From Ophiostoma sp. CBS 140.51 (lineage: Eukaryota; Ascomycota; Sordariomycetes; Ophiostomatales; Ophiostomataceae), in contig JANSLP010000090.1 of the NCBI GenBank assembly GCA_029298735.1, positions 1 through 64,000 on the forward strand: 64,000 nt of DNA, in the 5' to 3' direction. The notes under the pieces are model-generated. The model was not told the origin of the DNA. It did no database searches and saw only the letters and a list, made by a program, of their open reading frames with translations. Position numbers and translations under genes: made by a program. Positions 10,994 through 21,826 of this stretch are shown one piece after another. Within the stretch, counting starts at the first letter, position 1, and each line of letters begins with the position of its first letter.

Positions 10994-11819
10994 ATGAAAT
11001 CTTCCATTCTATTTTCAGTCCTCTTCTCTTCGGGTGCGCTGGCAGCACCTGCCTCCCAGTCGGACTTCCTGATTTCCGAGCGGCAGTCGAACTTCTTGTC
11101 CCTGGTGGAGAAGTTCTTCCCAGTCGGTGTCTCCCTGGACAATAGCAGCGAAGGCGCCGCCATGTCTACCGCAGGCAATGCTCTGGCAAAAGCGGCCGGC
11201 ATCACGACGACTCAGGATGACGTTGGTACGGGAGCTTGCTCTGATATGACCGTTATCTTTGCTCGCGGTACGACAGAGCCGGGGACTGTTGGAACATTGG
11301 CTGGTCCCCCGTTCTTTGATGCTATCAAAGCAAAGCTGGGGGGGTCAGCGACTCTTGCTGTCCAAGGCGTCGACTATCCAGCCGATGTTCCCGGTTTCTT
11401 GGCTGGGGGTGACAAGGCTGGAAGTCAGACCATGTAAGATCCTCATGAATCTGCCCATACACAAAATCCCGTGTTCCTTCACATGTGCTAACACATACAT
11501 CAGGGCCAACGATGTGACGGCAGCGCTAGCCGCATGCCCCGATACAAAGCTTGTCATGGCTGGCTATTCGCAAGGTGGCCAGCTTGTTCACAATGCTGCC
11601 AAACTCCTGCCAGCAGCGACGATGGCCAAAGTGAATTCGGCGGTTATTTTTGGTGACCCCGACAATGGACAGCCCGTCACTGGCCTCTCCGCCGCACAGA
11701 CAAAAGTCATTTGTCATGCCGGTGACAACATCTGCCAGCACGGCGATCTCATCCTGCTTCCGCACCTGACGTACTCACAGGACGCTAATACCGCTGCCGC
11801 GTTTGTGGTGGCAGTTTAG
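10994..11819 (+). CDS. secreted cutinase (carbohydrate esterase family 5)
   Basis: Serine esterase that cleaves ester bonds of plant cutin or related polyesters outside the cell. Two exons (10994-11433, 11504-11819) give 251 residues. The 70-nt intron begins GTAAGA, carries GCTAACAC as branch point and ends CAG; splicing gives ...SQTM-ANDV. A signal peptide is clear (MKSSILFSVLFSSGALA). The family core starts at C82 with MTVIFARGTTEPGTVG. The nucleophile is S169 in GYSQGG, and the other triad residues are D221 in CHAGDNIC and H234 in LLPHLTY; all are present. The paired Cys residues around D221 are conserved. A pro-region of about 60 residues precedes the core. A close alternative within CE5 is acetylxylan esterase, but the region around the triad looks cutinase-like. 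Confidence 0.93.
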
Positions 11820-12705
11820 GGTCCAATTCGGGGTGGCCAGGACATTCTTCCCCATTCTGGGGACCTGAACCGTTTATTTTTGTCACAGGAGCTGGTCTAT
11901 TGTTTTTTAAGCTACATTAACTTACATATGGGTTGAGCTGGATTCAATTGATGTGCTGTCAAAATTGCGCAAAGTTTGATGAGTTATGTATGCTACTTTG
12001 ATCTTTAGTCTTGTTTGTTATATTTTTTATTTAATCCAATTTGGCTCTCACTTTTTACGGGGTTTCACTTTTACCTTGAAACAATACCGGCTGCGTCATC
12101 ATTAAATCAAGTCTCAGGTTCGGATGGAAAATTTTCAGAATTGCATTTCGTAGAGAGGAGGAAAGACTTAGTCTTGACACAATACCATACCCACCTTCGC
12201 CTCCTCGCATCTACTTACAATCGCTGTACACTCGCCACCGTGACTACCTATCCACAACAATCATACCGGCGGTGAGCGGGCTAGTCGTCGGCGGGGCGAC
12301 ACGGGTAGAGGTTGGGATCGAGGGGGTGGCGGGTGCGGTGTCGCGGCCGGGCGGCGTGGAGGGTGTAGCTGATGGCGTTGTTACAGCCGTGCGGCTGCGT
12401 TTGGTCGAGGGCCTCTGAGGGCCTTCGGAGACGACGATGACATCGTTCGTAGTGCGGTGCAGAAGGCTACTGGCCCGCGTCGAGCTGTCGGCCACGCGCG
12501 TTTAGCGGCCGCTGTCGGGAGCGGCAGAGCGGGTGTGCCGCGGTGCCGTGCGGTGGCGGCGCGCCGCGCCCAGCGCGCGGCGGTGGGTATGCCGGCGGCA
12601 GTGAGGGCGGGAAAAGATTGCAGGGATTAGGCGAGTGTCTCAAGAAACGACGGCATTTTCTTTGAGAACATCTGCAAGTATAATTATTTGAATAGGATTT
12701 ATCTT
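11820..12705. other. intergenic, includes a GC island
   Basis: The cutinase 3' flank is AT-rich. Between about 12,270 and 12,620 base composition jumps to very GC-rich, with palindromic stretches of CGCGCCGCGCCCAGCGCGCGG type. A minus-strand frame (12,244-12,495) there encodes a Pro/Ser/Thr-rich peptide (for example TPSATPSTPPGRD) of unknown nature. It may belong to the same decayed element as the fragment at 12,706-12,921. Confidence 0.45.
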
Positions 12706-12921
12706 TTACGAACATCTCCAAAGCTGCTCGTCGGCTTTTCGCCAACGAAAATAGACTTGTGGCAGCATCACATAACCGATGCCAGAGACTTCCTCTGCTA
12801 TAAGCTTGTGATAAATTTCGGCCGGTGTACGTGAGGCAACACGAGAGTCAAAAAAAGCAAACGGTTGCTCGTAAGGACAGCTTTCGTCACAAAACGAGGA
12901 CAAAGGTTCAAAGGAGGCGTG
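12706..12921 (-). mobile_element. probable fragment of a MULE-type transposase gene
   Basis: A minus-strand frame bounded by stops at both ends reads FEPLSSFCDESCPYEQPFAF, then RTPAEIYHKLIAEEV, GYVMLPQVYFRWRKADEQLW. From memory of the family, the pattern of a helical segment followed by QVYFRW and xLWR resembles the N-terminal region of fungal Mutator-like transposases, where a Q-V-x-Y-W motif precedes the catalytic domain. The catalytic DDE region is absent, and I saw no terminal inverted repeats. This is a tentative call on a short piece. Confidence 0.33.
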
Positions 12922-14834
12922 ATATCACGTGATGCTGATGTATGCATGCAGAGACCGTTATCAAGCGGCACAGTTGTATTTGCTACGAGACGTACATTGA
13001 GGAAGTGAGAATGCAGATTTTGATTTGTCAGTATTGGAAGAAGGCTTTACGCAGGAAACAGACTTATTCGGCAGTTCATTCCTCCAGTGGACACGAATAC
13101 GCTGCAAGAGCGCCGCACAGACGGCCACCTCTTGACAGCCAGACAAATGTTCAAAGAGACCAGACGGCGCCCTTGTAAGCGAAGAAATAAAACGATCGGC
13201 ATAAGAAACCGAGATTATTCCATATTGAGTTGGGACATCGAGGTCGTGCCCTCTTTTGGGCATACTCCCTCTTTGTTCCTCTTTTGTCTTTCATTTTGAA
13301 CTCCTGATCAGAGGCCACTGTCTGACAAAGCACGGCCCTCAGGGTGTGTGTACAGCGGGCCTGATGATTAAGCAGGGATTTGTGGGGCAGGAAGGGAAAT
13401 TACTTGGGAAGAGAAGAGACGGGGGAGAGAAAAAGGAAATAGAAGAGAATGAAGGAATTAATTATTAATGAATAGACGAAGAATAACACGTAGAGAGACA
13501 ACAAGAATAACAAGACAACGATTATCATTAAAAGCGCATCGAGAGAAGCGAAAGGAATAAGGTTCGACGCGGCTCGTACCGTTAGTACGGTAAATGGCGC
13601 CCGACGTCACGTGAGAGTTACAGGAGGACGACTCCTAATCAGGAGGTCCGCTTTCGCGGCCTCTAATCAGATGTTGTGAAGGTGAGAGGAGAATAGAAGC
13701 TTTTACTGACTCTAGGATACTTTCGTCGCCAAACACACCTGCCATCAAAACAGAGTGCGAGTGGCGCGCTCCTCCTTTTTCATACAGCAAACACGACACC
13801 TTTTGTTTGTGGGCGTTGTAAGGAGAAAGAGAGGGCACGACTCTCCACCCCGTTTCAATATCTGTGCACTGCTGATTTTCTGAATGTCATTTGCATTATC
13901 GGTCATTCCTGCCGGTTTGCTTGACGTCGATCTTTATGGCCCACCTCGGGCCGCTGCCAGCGCCGTGTTAGTTTCAGGGTCTAGGCCAAAACTGGGACCA
14001 GGCGACGGGCCGCCATCGCGACGACCATCGCTCCTTCCCTTTGAATGTCCATCATGGACGTCAATTGTTCTCTTTTGATTTTTGCATTGCCTCTGCCCGA
14101 TTTTGCATCTTGGTATTTTCATGAGAGTGCAATTTTACCGCACATTTTTTTCGGGTGTCACCAAGTATGCCCACTTACCCCGCCATCCCTTTTCGTCTTC
14201 TCCAGCCCTGTCGTCCAGCACACCTTTGGTGCAATATTAGCGAGGAAGAATTTTCATTGGTGATGGCTTTGGTTGCAATACGGAGTATTTCTCGTTCTCA
14301 CACGAATACTACAGGGGGAAAAGCGGCTTAGTTTTGACTGCGGCTGAATGGCGGTTATCGTTTGCCCTGTCGCACTTTCTTTTATTTCCGTTTCTCTTCG
14401 ATTCCCTGCTTTTCCGTGACGTCGCTGGCTTTCAATCTTGTCGCTCTCTATTTGCAATACTTCCTCAACACACGTCGACTCGATGGTCAGGATACGTGGT
14501 ATTTGGTGCCACTTTTCATATTCTACTCGCCAGTGCTCTGAGGATCCCGCTGACCTTTCGCACTACTTTGCCTCCAGTTTTCCGCCTGCCGCCCATCGCT
14601 TACTCGTTTTGTGTCGTTCTCGCTATTCTCAGCGTCAACCACATCAAATGTTCGCCTGGTTTTCTTTCCGCCGCCCCGACATTTATTCTTGGCCACCTGC
14701 TGACGTCTCCTCTGTTTGTTTAGTCGAGCCATTTGGGCGCCACGAAAGCTGTGCTCCCAGGCACCAGACAGCCGCTGAGCTCAGAACTAAGACACACATT
14801 ACCACCATAATCCCGTGTACCGGACTCCGCGACC
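12922..14834. other. intergenic spacer before the NACHT-HEAT gene
   Basis: No supported gene. Short open frames only, none with domain signal. One TACGGAGTA 9-mer lies at 14,279-14,287. The last few hundred bases are pyrimidine-rich on the plus strand (many TTTC/CTTT tracts), as is common for fungal promoters, and lead to a good context GCGACCATGCC at the start codon. Confidence 0.5.
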
Positions 14835-17800
14835 ATGCCTCTGGATATTATATCTCGGCCGACGACGACCGACGATCTCGTTCGGCGTCTTCAGAACCCA
14901 ACAACCAACGCTAAAGAACGTGTCGCGCTGCAAGCACTGGCTTCTAAGATGATGGGCATCTTCAAAGATGACAAATCTTATGTCCACATCCACGAGGCCG
15001 CGGCTGTCGCACCCTTCCAGGACTGGTACGGCTACAGGAATCTGCTCTGGACCTTTATGGACGCTGTTATAGACGGAACGGCCGACGGTTCAATTCTGCG
15101 TCCCGAGCTTTGCGACCAGTTTGTCCGTGTCCTTCGCCTTTGTGACAGCATCGATGATGGTGTCAGCGGTAAACCAGGCCAGAGACCCGTCGACTTGCAA
15201 CTGGAGCTGGTCATGGTCAGCCTCCAAAGGCGGCTCGAGGTTTCAATCGGCGGAGCAGGGCTTGCGGCACAATATCAAACAGTCGATACTCTGGGCAGAG
15301 TGTTGGACGCCATGAACGACGCCAAGACCGCTGGGATCAGCCGAGAAAGGTATCGCGAGCCGTTGCTGAAGTCGCTTGACGATCTTGGAGACTCGAAAGA
15401 GATCCGCCTGGCGCAGGCAGCAAGCTACGCTTACGAGGCATTGCGGGGTATCCCGGACGACGAGGGTCCATACAAGGCACTGCTTCGCCATTGCATGGGA
15501 TTCATCCAAGCAGGCACCAAAATTGCCGGCGCTGTGTCCACGATGGATCCGTCCAAGCTTGTCGACGGTCTCCTAGCTCTGGCAGACGTTCCTGACCTAG
15601 TTTCCTCCATGGTCGACGTTGTTAAGCAGATTTCAGAAGCGGTCAATGCCCTCAGTGGTGTCGCCCAAGACGTCAAGCTCCAGCACGGGCCAAAGAATTG
15701 GTACATCGCTCTGCGCTTTTCCGACTTGCTAATTCAGGCCCGCGAATTCCCAAAACTCGTGGAGTTCATCAGAGATATACCATGTCGGTTAGATTTCGAT
15801 TTCCTACGTGGCCTCTATGCCCGACTGGAGCGTGCCTGGGTCACGGCGGGTAGAAGTGGGAATGATAGCAAGGTTCAGGATCGACTCTTGATACAATCCA
15901 TCATAGACGATCTCCCTACGCCAGACGACCATTCAGATGACCAGAAGCATATCATCGCATGGAAACAGGCGCTTCAGGTCACGTTTAGTGGGACAACCCG
16001 GGGCAATACCGAACCACTAAAAAAGAAATCGATCTTTTCGAAACTAAAATTAAAGAGGAAAGAGTACTCAAGCAATATTTTATGCATGGCGCAGGCCGAT
16101 AACCCAACACCATCGACCCTGCTGAGCAGTGCTTGGCTAGCCTGTCACGAAGCACAAGTTTGGTACGCCGATGCAAAGCTACGCGACTATTACCTAGCCG
16201 AGCGTGAGAAGCTGTTGCAAATCATCCGCATCTCTGGTGACCAGCTATCGATGGCTCATTGTTACATCAACCTTGCCATCGTCGAGAAGGACGCAGAAGA
16301 CAGCGAAAACACTCCGTCACAGTCTACACTCGCTGCTCGGCTTAAAGTCGATGATGTGCACGAGGACCAGTCCGTCACGTTAGACAACCTTCTCGAGCCT
16401 CGGAAGTGCCACGATGGCCGTGTACGGGCGCCGCGACGCTTACTAATACGAGGTCGAGCGGGTGTTGGCAAGACGACACTCTGTAAAAAGATCATGCATA
16501 AGTTCACGCGCCAGCCTGTGGATGATTCATTTCGTACATGGACAGAGCGGTATGACCGCATTTTGTGGCTTCCTCTGCGCAATTTGAAGCGCCACAGGGC
16601 GCATCCAGGCTACAGCCTCACAGAATTTTTAAAGGAAGAATTCTTCCCGCGGTGTTCAGAGTCCACGACATTTTCTAAAGCACTAGGCGACCACTCTTCC
16701 GCCGGCGACGGCAACAATCGCACGCTGTTTCTGCTGGACGGTTTAGACGAAGTGTCCGACCAACTAGACTCAGATGATAAGATGGCAGGTTTTCTTCGGT
16801 GGCTGCTCCAACAGCCAAACGCCATCATCACGTCTCGGCCTGGCGGTAATCACACAAATAGTCTCGTTGATTTGGACTGCGAGATGGAAACCGTGGGATT
16901 CCACACCAGACAGGTATGGGCTTACATCGGACAGACCGTTAAGCAGGTTGATGCTAAGATTGCCATGCGAAAATTTCTTGACAACCGCCCGCTGTTGTTG
17001 AGCCTCATGCGCATCCCCGTTCAACTGGATGCATTTTGCTACATTTGGAATGGCCCCTCCGCGGAAGCGGATAAGGAGAACTTGTCCACAATCACGTCAA
17101 TTTATCAGTCGATTGAGCGCAGATTGTGGTGCAAGGATATACCTCGCCTTCAAAAGAAACATGGCTTCCGATACGTGACCGTTGAGTCCGCGCTGGAGCT
17201 GGCATCAAGTGAGGCTGACGAGCTAGTCCAAGGCGAGAAAGGCTTTGTACAGGCGCTAGCATTTGCCGGCCTCTATCACGACGTTGTCAACTTTCAACTT
17301 CAAGAATGCGATGATGTTCGCGTGAGCCTGGGGGGATCAAAGTTGAAAGGGCCACTCAGTGACATGCTCGGCAGCCTCTCTTTTCTCCGCACCTCTGACG
17401 TCTCGGCGCCGCACGTCGACAATATTGGACGGCAGATATGCCTACAGCGCACGTACCACTTCGTCCATTTGACGTACCAGGAATATTTTGCCGCACAGTT
17501 TTTTACGTCGTGCTGGACCAACGGTACACAGCTGGGCTTCGCCAAGTCTAAGTTTGGTAACAGAGAGTCTGTCAATCTGGATCCAATCGCCTTTCTTCAA
17601 CAGAACAAGTACCAGTCACGGTTTAACATCTTCTGGCGCTTTGTGGCCGGCATCTTACGTGATCACGACCGCAGCCACATTCATGCCGGCGGCAAGGAGC
17701 ATTTGGCCGGATTCTTTAGCGCACTTGAGAAACGACCCCGGGACATCCTTGGCCCAACACACCAGCGACTTGTCATGCACTGCCTAAGCGAGGCAGATCC

Positions 17801-19925
17801 AATGCACAACAGGCCATGTTTTGACAAACACCGTGAGATGTTGCGCAAGTGGATGATATGGGAATGCGACACCCACAGACACTCATCTCTTGCAAACGAG
17901 GCAGAGTTTCCGCCCCTTCTGTACGGTACAGTTTTGCAGCAAATGCCTGACGACATCAAACGAAATATGATGAAATCTCGCAGCGGTGATCCTGCGGCAC
18001 GTCTACAGTACATGGCCAACGAAGTCGCCAAAAACACAAACTTGTCGGATTGGGCTATAGATCACTTAAGATACTACGCACATCTTCCGCTCAATGTTCT
18101 GCACACTTTGATCCCACCTCTAAAAAATATCTTTAAATTAGATACAGACGAAATGTGGTCCCGGCAGTCCATCCTCGTCGGTGCCATTGCGGCGAACTTA
18201 CCAGATGCGATGGAACATGTTTTTTGCTTTTTATCCGACAACGACAAAAATGCAGTGATACTATTTGCAGAGCATTTCTCTTTTTGGTTCAAGCAAGAAC
18301 GAAAATCTATGGTATCCTCTTTTAAATGGCAGGCGATATCCTCGGAAGATACTGAACGACTGAGTCATTACTTGCAACATCCGGTCAAGATGGCTCGCTT
18401 CGCTGCCATGCTTGCTCTGCTCTCACAGGAGCCGTTGCCGAAACCAGCCTTGAAAGCGTTGTTGTGTCGATTGCAACATCCAGCCGAGCATGTTATTAAA
18501 GAAACGGTCCAGTGGCTACGAAGTGCGAAGCCGCTACCAAATGAACTTCGACCAGCCGTCACCCAGTGTCTGTATAACCCCAACGAAGATGTCCGCACTT
18601 GCGCGGCAGAACTCTTGTCAACATCTACAGGCATTCTATCAGACTCCGACTCGGACACCATGGTGAGCGTTCTGGCCGGCGCAAGTAGAGAAACAAAGAG
18701 CGACGTTGTCAATGCGATGTACAATGTGGCAACAACATTGACTGCAGATGTCATCGGTCTCTTGCACACATGGCTCAAAGGTAGCCCCTCCGATATTGGC
18801 GTATCTGCTATATATGCGCTTTCTAGACAGAGAGTGCCCGACGACGTTCTTGAGACCCTGGGCACACTGCTCCGAGACGACCCTGACCCAAACGTGCGTG
18901 TACCAGCTGCGCGGGCGTTGGGATATATGAAAGCTTCCCTGCCGCCCGGGGTCGTTCACAATTTGCTGATGGCGCTCCACGACCCAGATGAGTCAGTTGT
19001 CGAGACTTCTCTCCAAGCCTTATGCAGGCAGGATGTCAGCGACAACGCCCTCGTTGAGGCAGTAATGCGTCTCAAAAACAAGACGTACGATGGCGCATAT
19101 ATGCTCCGTGATCTATTTTATAATAGACGGACACTGACACACGCACTTGTTGATACACTGCTCAACAAGTTTCGGGAGTGTGCGCCCGAGGACGAACTCC
19201 GGTACGGAATTGCTAACTACCTGTGCGGCCAGGCGAGTTTGCTACAGGAAACGACAGTGCGCGCCATATTCAAAGAACACCAACGTATCCTAGCGGAATT
19301 GGACATTGATGCGAACGTCAAGAAACGCAACCGGTACAAGGATAAGGTACTCTTTGAGATGTCGCGCATTCTGAGTCGGCAAACAACACTACCAACGGAT
19401 GTGCAGACGTGTCTTTTGGATCAACTCAACAATGGTAGCACATTCGCCTCGCTAGTAGCCGCCAAAGCTTTGTCGCACCCGCAGTTACTCGCACTAGAGG
19501 TCATCTCAGGATTGGCCGAGTTGGCACAAAACAAGGACATCGGCGTGCGCCTTCAAGCTCTACGAATCTTGGCGGACAAAGCAAACCTACCTGTCGATGT
19601 TCTGCATCTGTTTGCGACAATGTTACAAAAGAGCATACACGATAACCGCACATTACACTTGATTTCTGAGAGTCTGCATATTTTATCAGACGAAGACTAT
19701 TCCCGTATTTTGGGCTGCGATGAGGACATTTTCAGCCAAAACATGGCCAGTTGGTTGGTGAGAGACCCGAAAGATGTCACTTTGTATCCAGATCCGGACG
19801 GAGATATGCACTATATTGTCAATCTTCCACAGGGCCAAAAACGCATCATGAAGGCGGATCTTCCCATGTCGGTGGAGCAATATCTAGAGGACAAGGGAGT
19901 GCCAGAAGCACTAGACCGGGAGTAA
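14835..19925 (+). CDS. NACHT-HEAT STAND protein (NLR-like), 1,696 residues, single exon
   Basis: A signal-transduction ATPase of the STAND class; in fungi such proteins act as candidate receptors for non-self recognition and programmed cell death, though this one's role is inferred. Residues ~1-400 are all-helical and carry none of the common HET, HeLo or PNP signatures that I can recognise; they look like the armadillo-type N-terminus of some fungal NACHT proteins. NACHT spans about 530-760: Walker A GRAGVGKTT (from residue 540), Walker B LFLLDGLDE (631-639), sensor-like ITSRP (~664) and a winged-helix-like stretch FCYIW. A middle linker (about 760-1,180) contains TYHFVHLTYQEYFAA, the usual NACHT-end motif. 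Residues ~1,185-1,620 hold HEAT-type helical repeats (for example DPDPNVRVPAARALGYM). The frame is uninterrupted over 5.1 kb, unlike the split genes around it. A small antisense frame overlaps its 3' end. Confidence 0.88.
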   Translation: MPLDIISRPTTTDDLVRRLQNPTTNAKERVALQALASKMMGIFKDDKSYVHIHEAAAVAPFQDWYGYRNLLWTFMDAVIDGTADGSILRPELCDQFVRVLRLCDSIDDGVSGKPGQRPVDLQLELVMVSLQRRLEVSIGGAGLAAQYQTVDTLGRVLDAMNDAKTAGISRERYREPLLKSLDDLGDSKEIRLAQAASYAYEALRGIPDDEGPYKALLRHCMGFIQAGTKIAGAVSTMDPSKLVDGLLALADVPDLVSSMVDVVKQISEAVNALSGVAQDVKLQHGPKNWYIALRFSDLLIQAREFPKLVEFIRDIPCRLDFDFLRGLYARLERAWVTAGRSGNDSKVQDRLLIQSIIDDLPTPDDHSDDQKHIIAWKQALQVTFSGTTRGNTEPLKKKSIFSKLKLKRKEYSSNILCMAQADNPTPSTLLSSAWLACHEAQVWYADAKLRDYYLAEREKLLQIIRISGDQLSMAHCYINLAIVEKDAEDSENTPSQSTLAARLKVDDVHEDQSVTLDNLLEPRKCHDGRVRAPRRLLIRGRAGVGKTTLCKKIMHKFTRQPVDDSFRTWTERYDRILWLPLRNLKRHRAHPGYSLTEFLKEEFFPRCSESTTFSKALGDHSSAGDGNNRTLFLLDGLDEVSDQLDSDDKMAGFLRWLLQQPNAIITSRPGGNHTNSLVDLDCEMETVGFHTRQVWAYIGQTVKQVDAKIAMRKFLDNRPLLLSLMRIPVQLDAFCYIWNGPSAEADKENLSTITSIYQSIERRLWCKDIPRLQKKHGFRYVTVESALELASSEADELVQGEKGFVQALAFAGLYHDVVNFQLQECDDVRVSLGGSKLKGPLSDMLGSLSFLRTSDVSAPHVDNIGRQICLQRTYHFVHLTYQEYFAAQFFTSCWTNGTQLGFAKSKFGNRESVNLDPIAFLQQNKYQSRFNIFWRFVAGILRDHDRSHIHAGGKEHLAGFFSALEKRPRDILGPTHQRLVMHCLSEADPMHNRPCFDKHREMLRKWMIWECDTHRHSSLANEAEFPPLLYGTVLQQMPDDIKRNMMKSRSGDPAARLQYMANEVAKNTNLSDWAIDHLRYYAHLPLNVLHTLIPPLKNIFKLDTDEMWSRQSILVGAIAANLPDAMEHVFCFLSDNDKNAVILFAEHFSFWFKQERKSMVSSFKWQAISSEDTERLSHYLQHPVKMARFAAMLALLSQEPLPKPALKALLCRLQHPAEHVIKETVQWLRSAKPLPNELRPAVTQCLYNPNEDVRTCAAELLSTSTGILSDSDSDTMVSVLAGASRETKSDVVNAMYNVATTLTADVIGLLHTWLKGSPSDIGVSAIYALSRQRVPDDVLETLGTLLRDDPDPNVRVPAARALGYMKASLPPGVVHNLLMALHDPDESVVETSLQALCRQDVSDNALVEAVMRLKNKTYDGAYMLRDLFYNRRTLTHALVDTLLNKFRECAPEDELRYGIANYLCGQASLLQETTVRAIFKEHQRILAELDIDANVKKRNRYKDKVLFEMSRILSRQTTLPTDVQTCLLDQLNNGSTFASLVAAKALSHPQLLALEVISGLAELAQNKDIGVRLQALRILADKANLPVDVLHLFATMLQKSIHDNRTLHLISESLHILSDEDYSRILGCDEDIFSQNMASWLVRDPKDVTLYPDPDGDMHYIVNLPQGQKRIMKADLPMSVEQYLEDKGVPEALDRE

Positions 19926-20282
19926 AAAGCTCGCTGAAGCCTGGCAATGCATTTGTGCCAGCAATGTTTGTATACCAGCCATGTTTGTATACGAGTAGGT
20001 GGCCGGCTTGTTGTTGCTATAGGTAGCATTCACGCCGTTAGGGCTGACCATTTTCAACACGACCATCCCGTGCGTGCATTTAATAAACTCGTTCACCATT
20101 TTCAGAGTCATATTGAGTTTAACGATGGGTGAGCTCCCGTACTTGATGCGGGCCCTCTCGATCGAGGTTCTCGCTACGAAATATCGGCCGTTTTTCACCA
20201 CAATGGCCCTATCTAGGTATTTGTATACAGTAAAAGAGGCCCGTGGCTCAAGGAGCTTGCGAAAATTATTCGAGAAGAGCAT
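19911..20282 (-). CDS. small hypothetical protein, 123 residues, antisense to the NLR 3' end
   Basis: ATG 20282 (MLFSNNFRKLLEPRASF) to the stop at 19911-19913, overlapping the last 15 bases of the NACHT-HEAT gene in convergent orientation. A minus-strand TATATAAG lies 66 bp upstream (20348-20355). The protein is basic, with no signal peptide, membrane helix or known motif. The case for a gene rests on the open frame plus the TATA element, so it may be chance. Just past the NLR stop, GTTTGTATAC occurs twice within 25 bp. Confidence 0.3.
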   Translation of the reverse strand: MLFSNNFRKLLEPRASFTVYKYLDRAIVVKNGRYFVARTSIERARIKYGSSPIVKLNMTLKMVNEFIKCTHGMVVLKMVSPNGVNATYSNNKPATYSYTNMAGIQTLLAQMHCQASASFLLPV

Positions 20283-20347
20283 CGTAGGCAGAGGTTGTTG
20301 TCTGTCGTAGCGGGGCAAAAACTACTCCAGCGCTGTGGATGTATTGA

Positions 20348-20355
20348 CTTATATA
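20348..20355 (-). promoter_or_regulatory. TATA-like element upstream of the small antisense frame
   Basis: TATATAAG on the minus strand, 66 bp before ATG 20282. Confidence 0.35.
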
Positions 20356-20615
20356 TGAGCTTTGTGGCGGATTCGTGTTTTGTTACTCTGTGTAGGGCTT
20401 GCAGTGGAGACGGTCTCAGTTTTCGCCCCCCCTTATTAAATAAGCTGCTTTTTCACGTGCCTTCTTGACTCGACGTTTTGTTCCGGACCGTGTGCTTTTG
20501 GGGGCAAAGAAAATTTTAAGAACACGCCTAGAGAGGCAAGATACAGAACTGTCCGGAGCGTGTGTATGGCGTATACGAAGGCTGTTATCCTACACGAATC
20601 ATTTCGCACATATCC

Positions 20616-21826
20616 TTACTCGTAGTGGTTCGCCACCTTGAGGCCCTTGAAAACAAAGTCGGTGCCAGCCCGCTTCTCCAGGACAGTCTTGTGGTGCACG
20701 TCCTTGACACGCGCACGCACGTACTCAGTGCCGGACACGACCTCGCTTGTGTCGGCCTTGTCCTCTTCGGTCAACAAACCCAGGCGCTCCAGCAGCGGTG
20801 ACGGCACGGGCTTCATGGGCGTGTGGTCGCCGGGCCGGCTAAAGTACAGCAGACCCAGGCGGGGGATCTCAATCTGGTCCTTGGGCGGGGTGACAACGCG
20901 GTGGATGGTGGACTTGATAAAGCCCTTGGTAAGGAAGGTCAGAGTGTCGGCAGCGTTGCAGGTGATGCCGCCGTCGACGGGGCGAACATACTTCCAGTCG
21001 CCCTCGGGCGTGCGGATCTGGAGACCGGCGACGTGCTGCGAGAACAGGAGGGTCAAAGAGCCAAAGTCAGTGTGGCCTCCCTTGGAGTAGGCCTGGGCGC
21101 GATCCCACTCCTCCTGGGTGCGGACGTTGTAAATCATGTAGCGCAGGTGGTCGTCAGAGACTCTGTCGTAGTCGTGGGCGTCGGCCAGGTAGTTCTCGTC
21201 GGGCAGCTCGAGGACAATGGCGATGAGGATGAAGAGCTTGCGGACAACTTTCTCCCAGACATCGCGGTGGAACTTGGCAATCTCGTCGTAGTGTGCCTGG
21301 ACGAGCGCGTGGCGGCCAATGTGGTCCCACTCGGGGATGGCCTTGGGGATGTTGAGCTGAACCTTACGTTAGTGACAAAACTCCATCACTCTGTTGATTT
21401 TAATAGAGAAGGGAGGTGTACCATCTCAATGTTCTCCTTGACACCGGTGTCGCCGATCCAGCGCGAGTTCTCCCGGTAGCCAAAGTACTCGCCGTCGGCA
21501 AAGTTGCAGGGGAACCGGCGCTTCTCCTCGAGCGGCTCCTTGAAGAAGGTGTTGCCAATGCTAAACTGGCGCAGCACACGGTCGTCGTCGATGCCCGTGT
21601 TCACCACGGACCAGAAACCGACACGGCTAATGGCGTCGTACAGGTCGCGGGCAAGCTCCTCCTTGCCACCGGGCTGCTCAAACTTGCTGAGGTCAATTTT
21701 GGGCAGGTCGGCCCACTGGAGGTCCTCCTTAGTGACGGCGGGGCGGCTCCACGGCTTCACGAGGACGGGCGTCTCTGGGGCGGCGGCGGCCGCGTCCACC
21801 GGTGTGTCGATTGCACTGGGGGCCAT
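20616..21826 (-). CDS. 2-oxoglutarate/Fe(II)-dependent dioxygenase (isopenicillin-N-synthase-like)
   Basis: Soluble oxygenase that couples oxidation of a small-molecule substrate to decarboxylation of 2-oxoglutarate; the substrate cannot be told. Two exons (21826-21422, 21362-20616) give 383 residues. The 59-nt intron (21363-21421) starts GTACAC and ends TAAG, and splicing gives ENIEM-VQLNIP. The N-terminal DIOX_N part has DLPKIDLSKFE and the typical YDAISRVGFWSVVNTGID. The iron ligands are H232 and D234 in GGHTDFGSLTLLF and H289 in STIHRV. The 2OG-anchoring Arg is R303 in PRLGLLYF. All are conserved. The start at 21826 (MAPSAIDTP) is preferred over an in-frame upstream ATG at 21910, whose extension is hydrophobic and unlike the family. 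The next gene upstream is divergent and 1.8 kb away. Confidence 0.88.
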
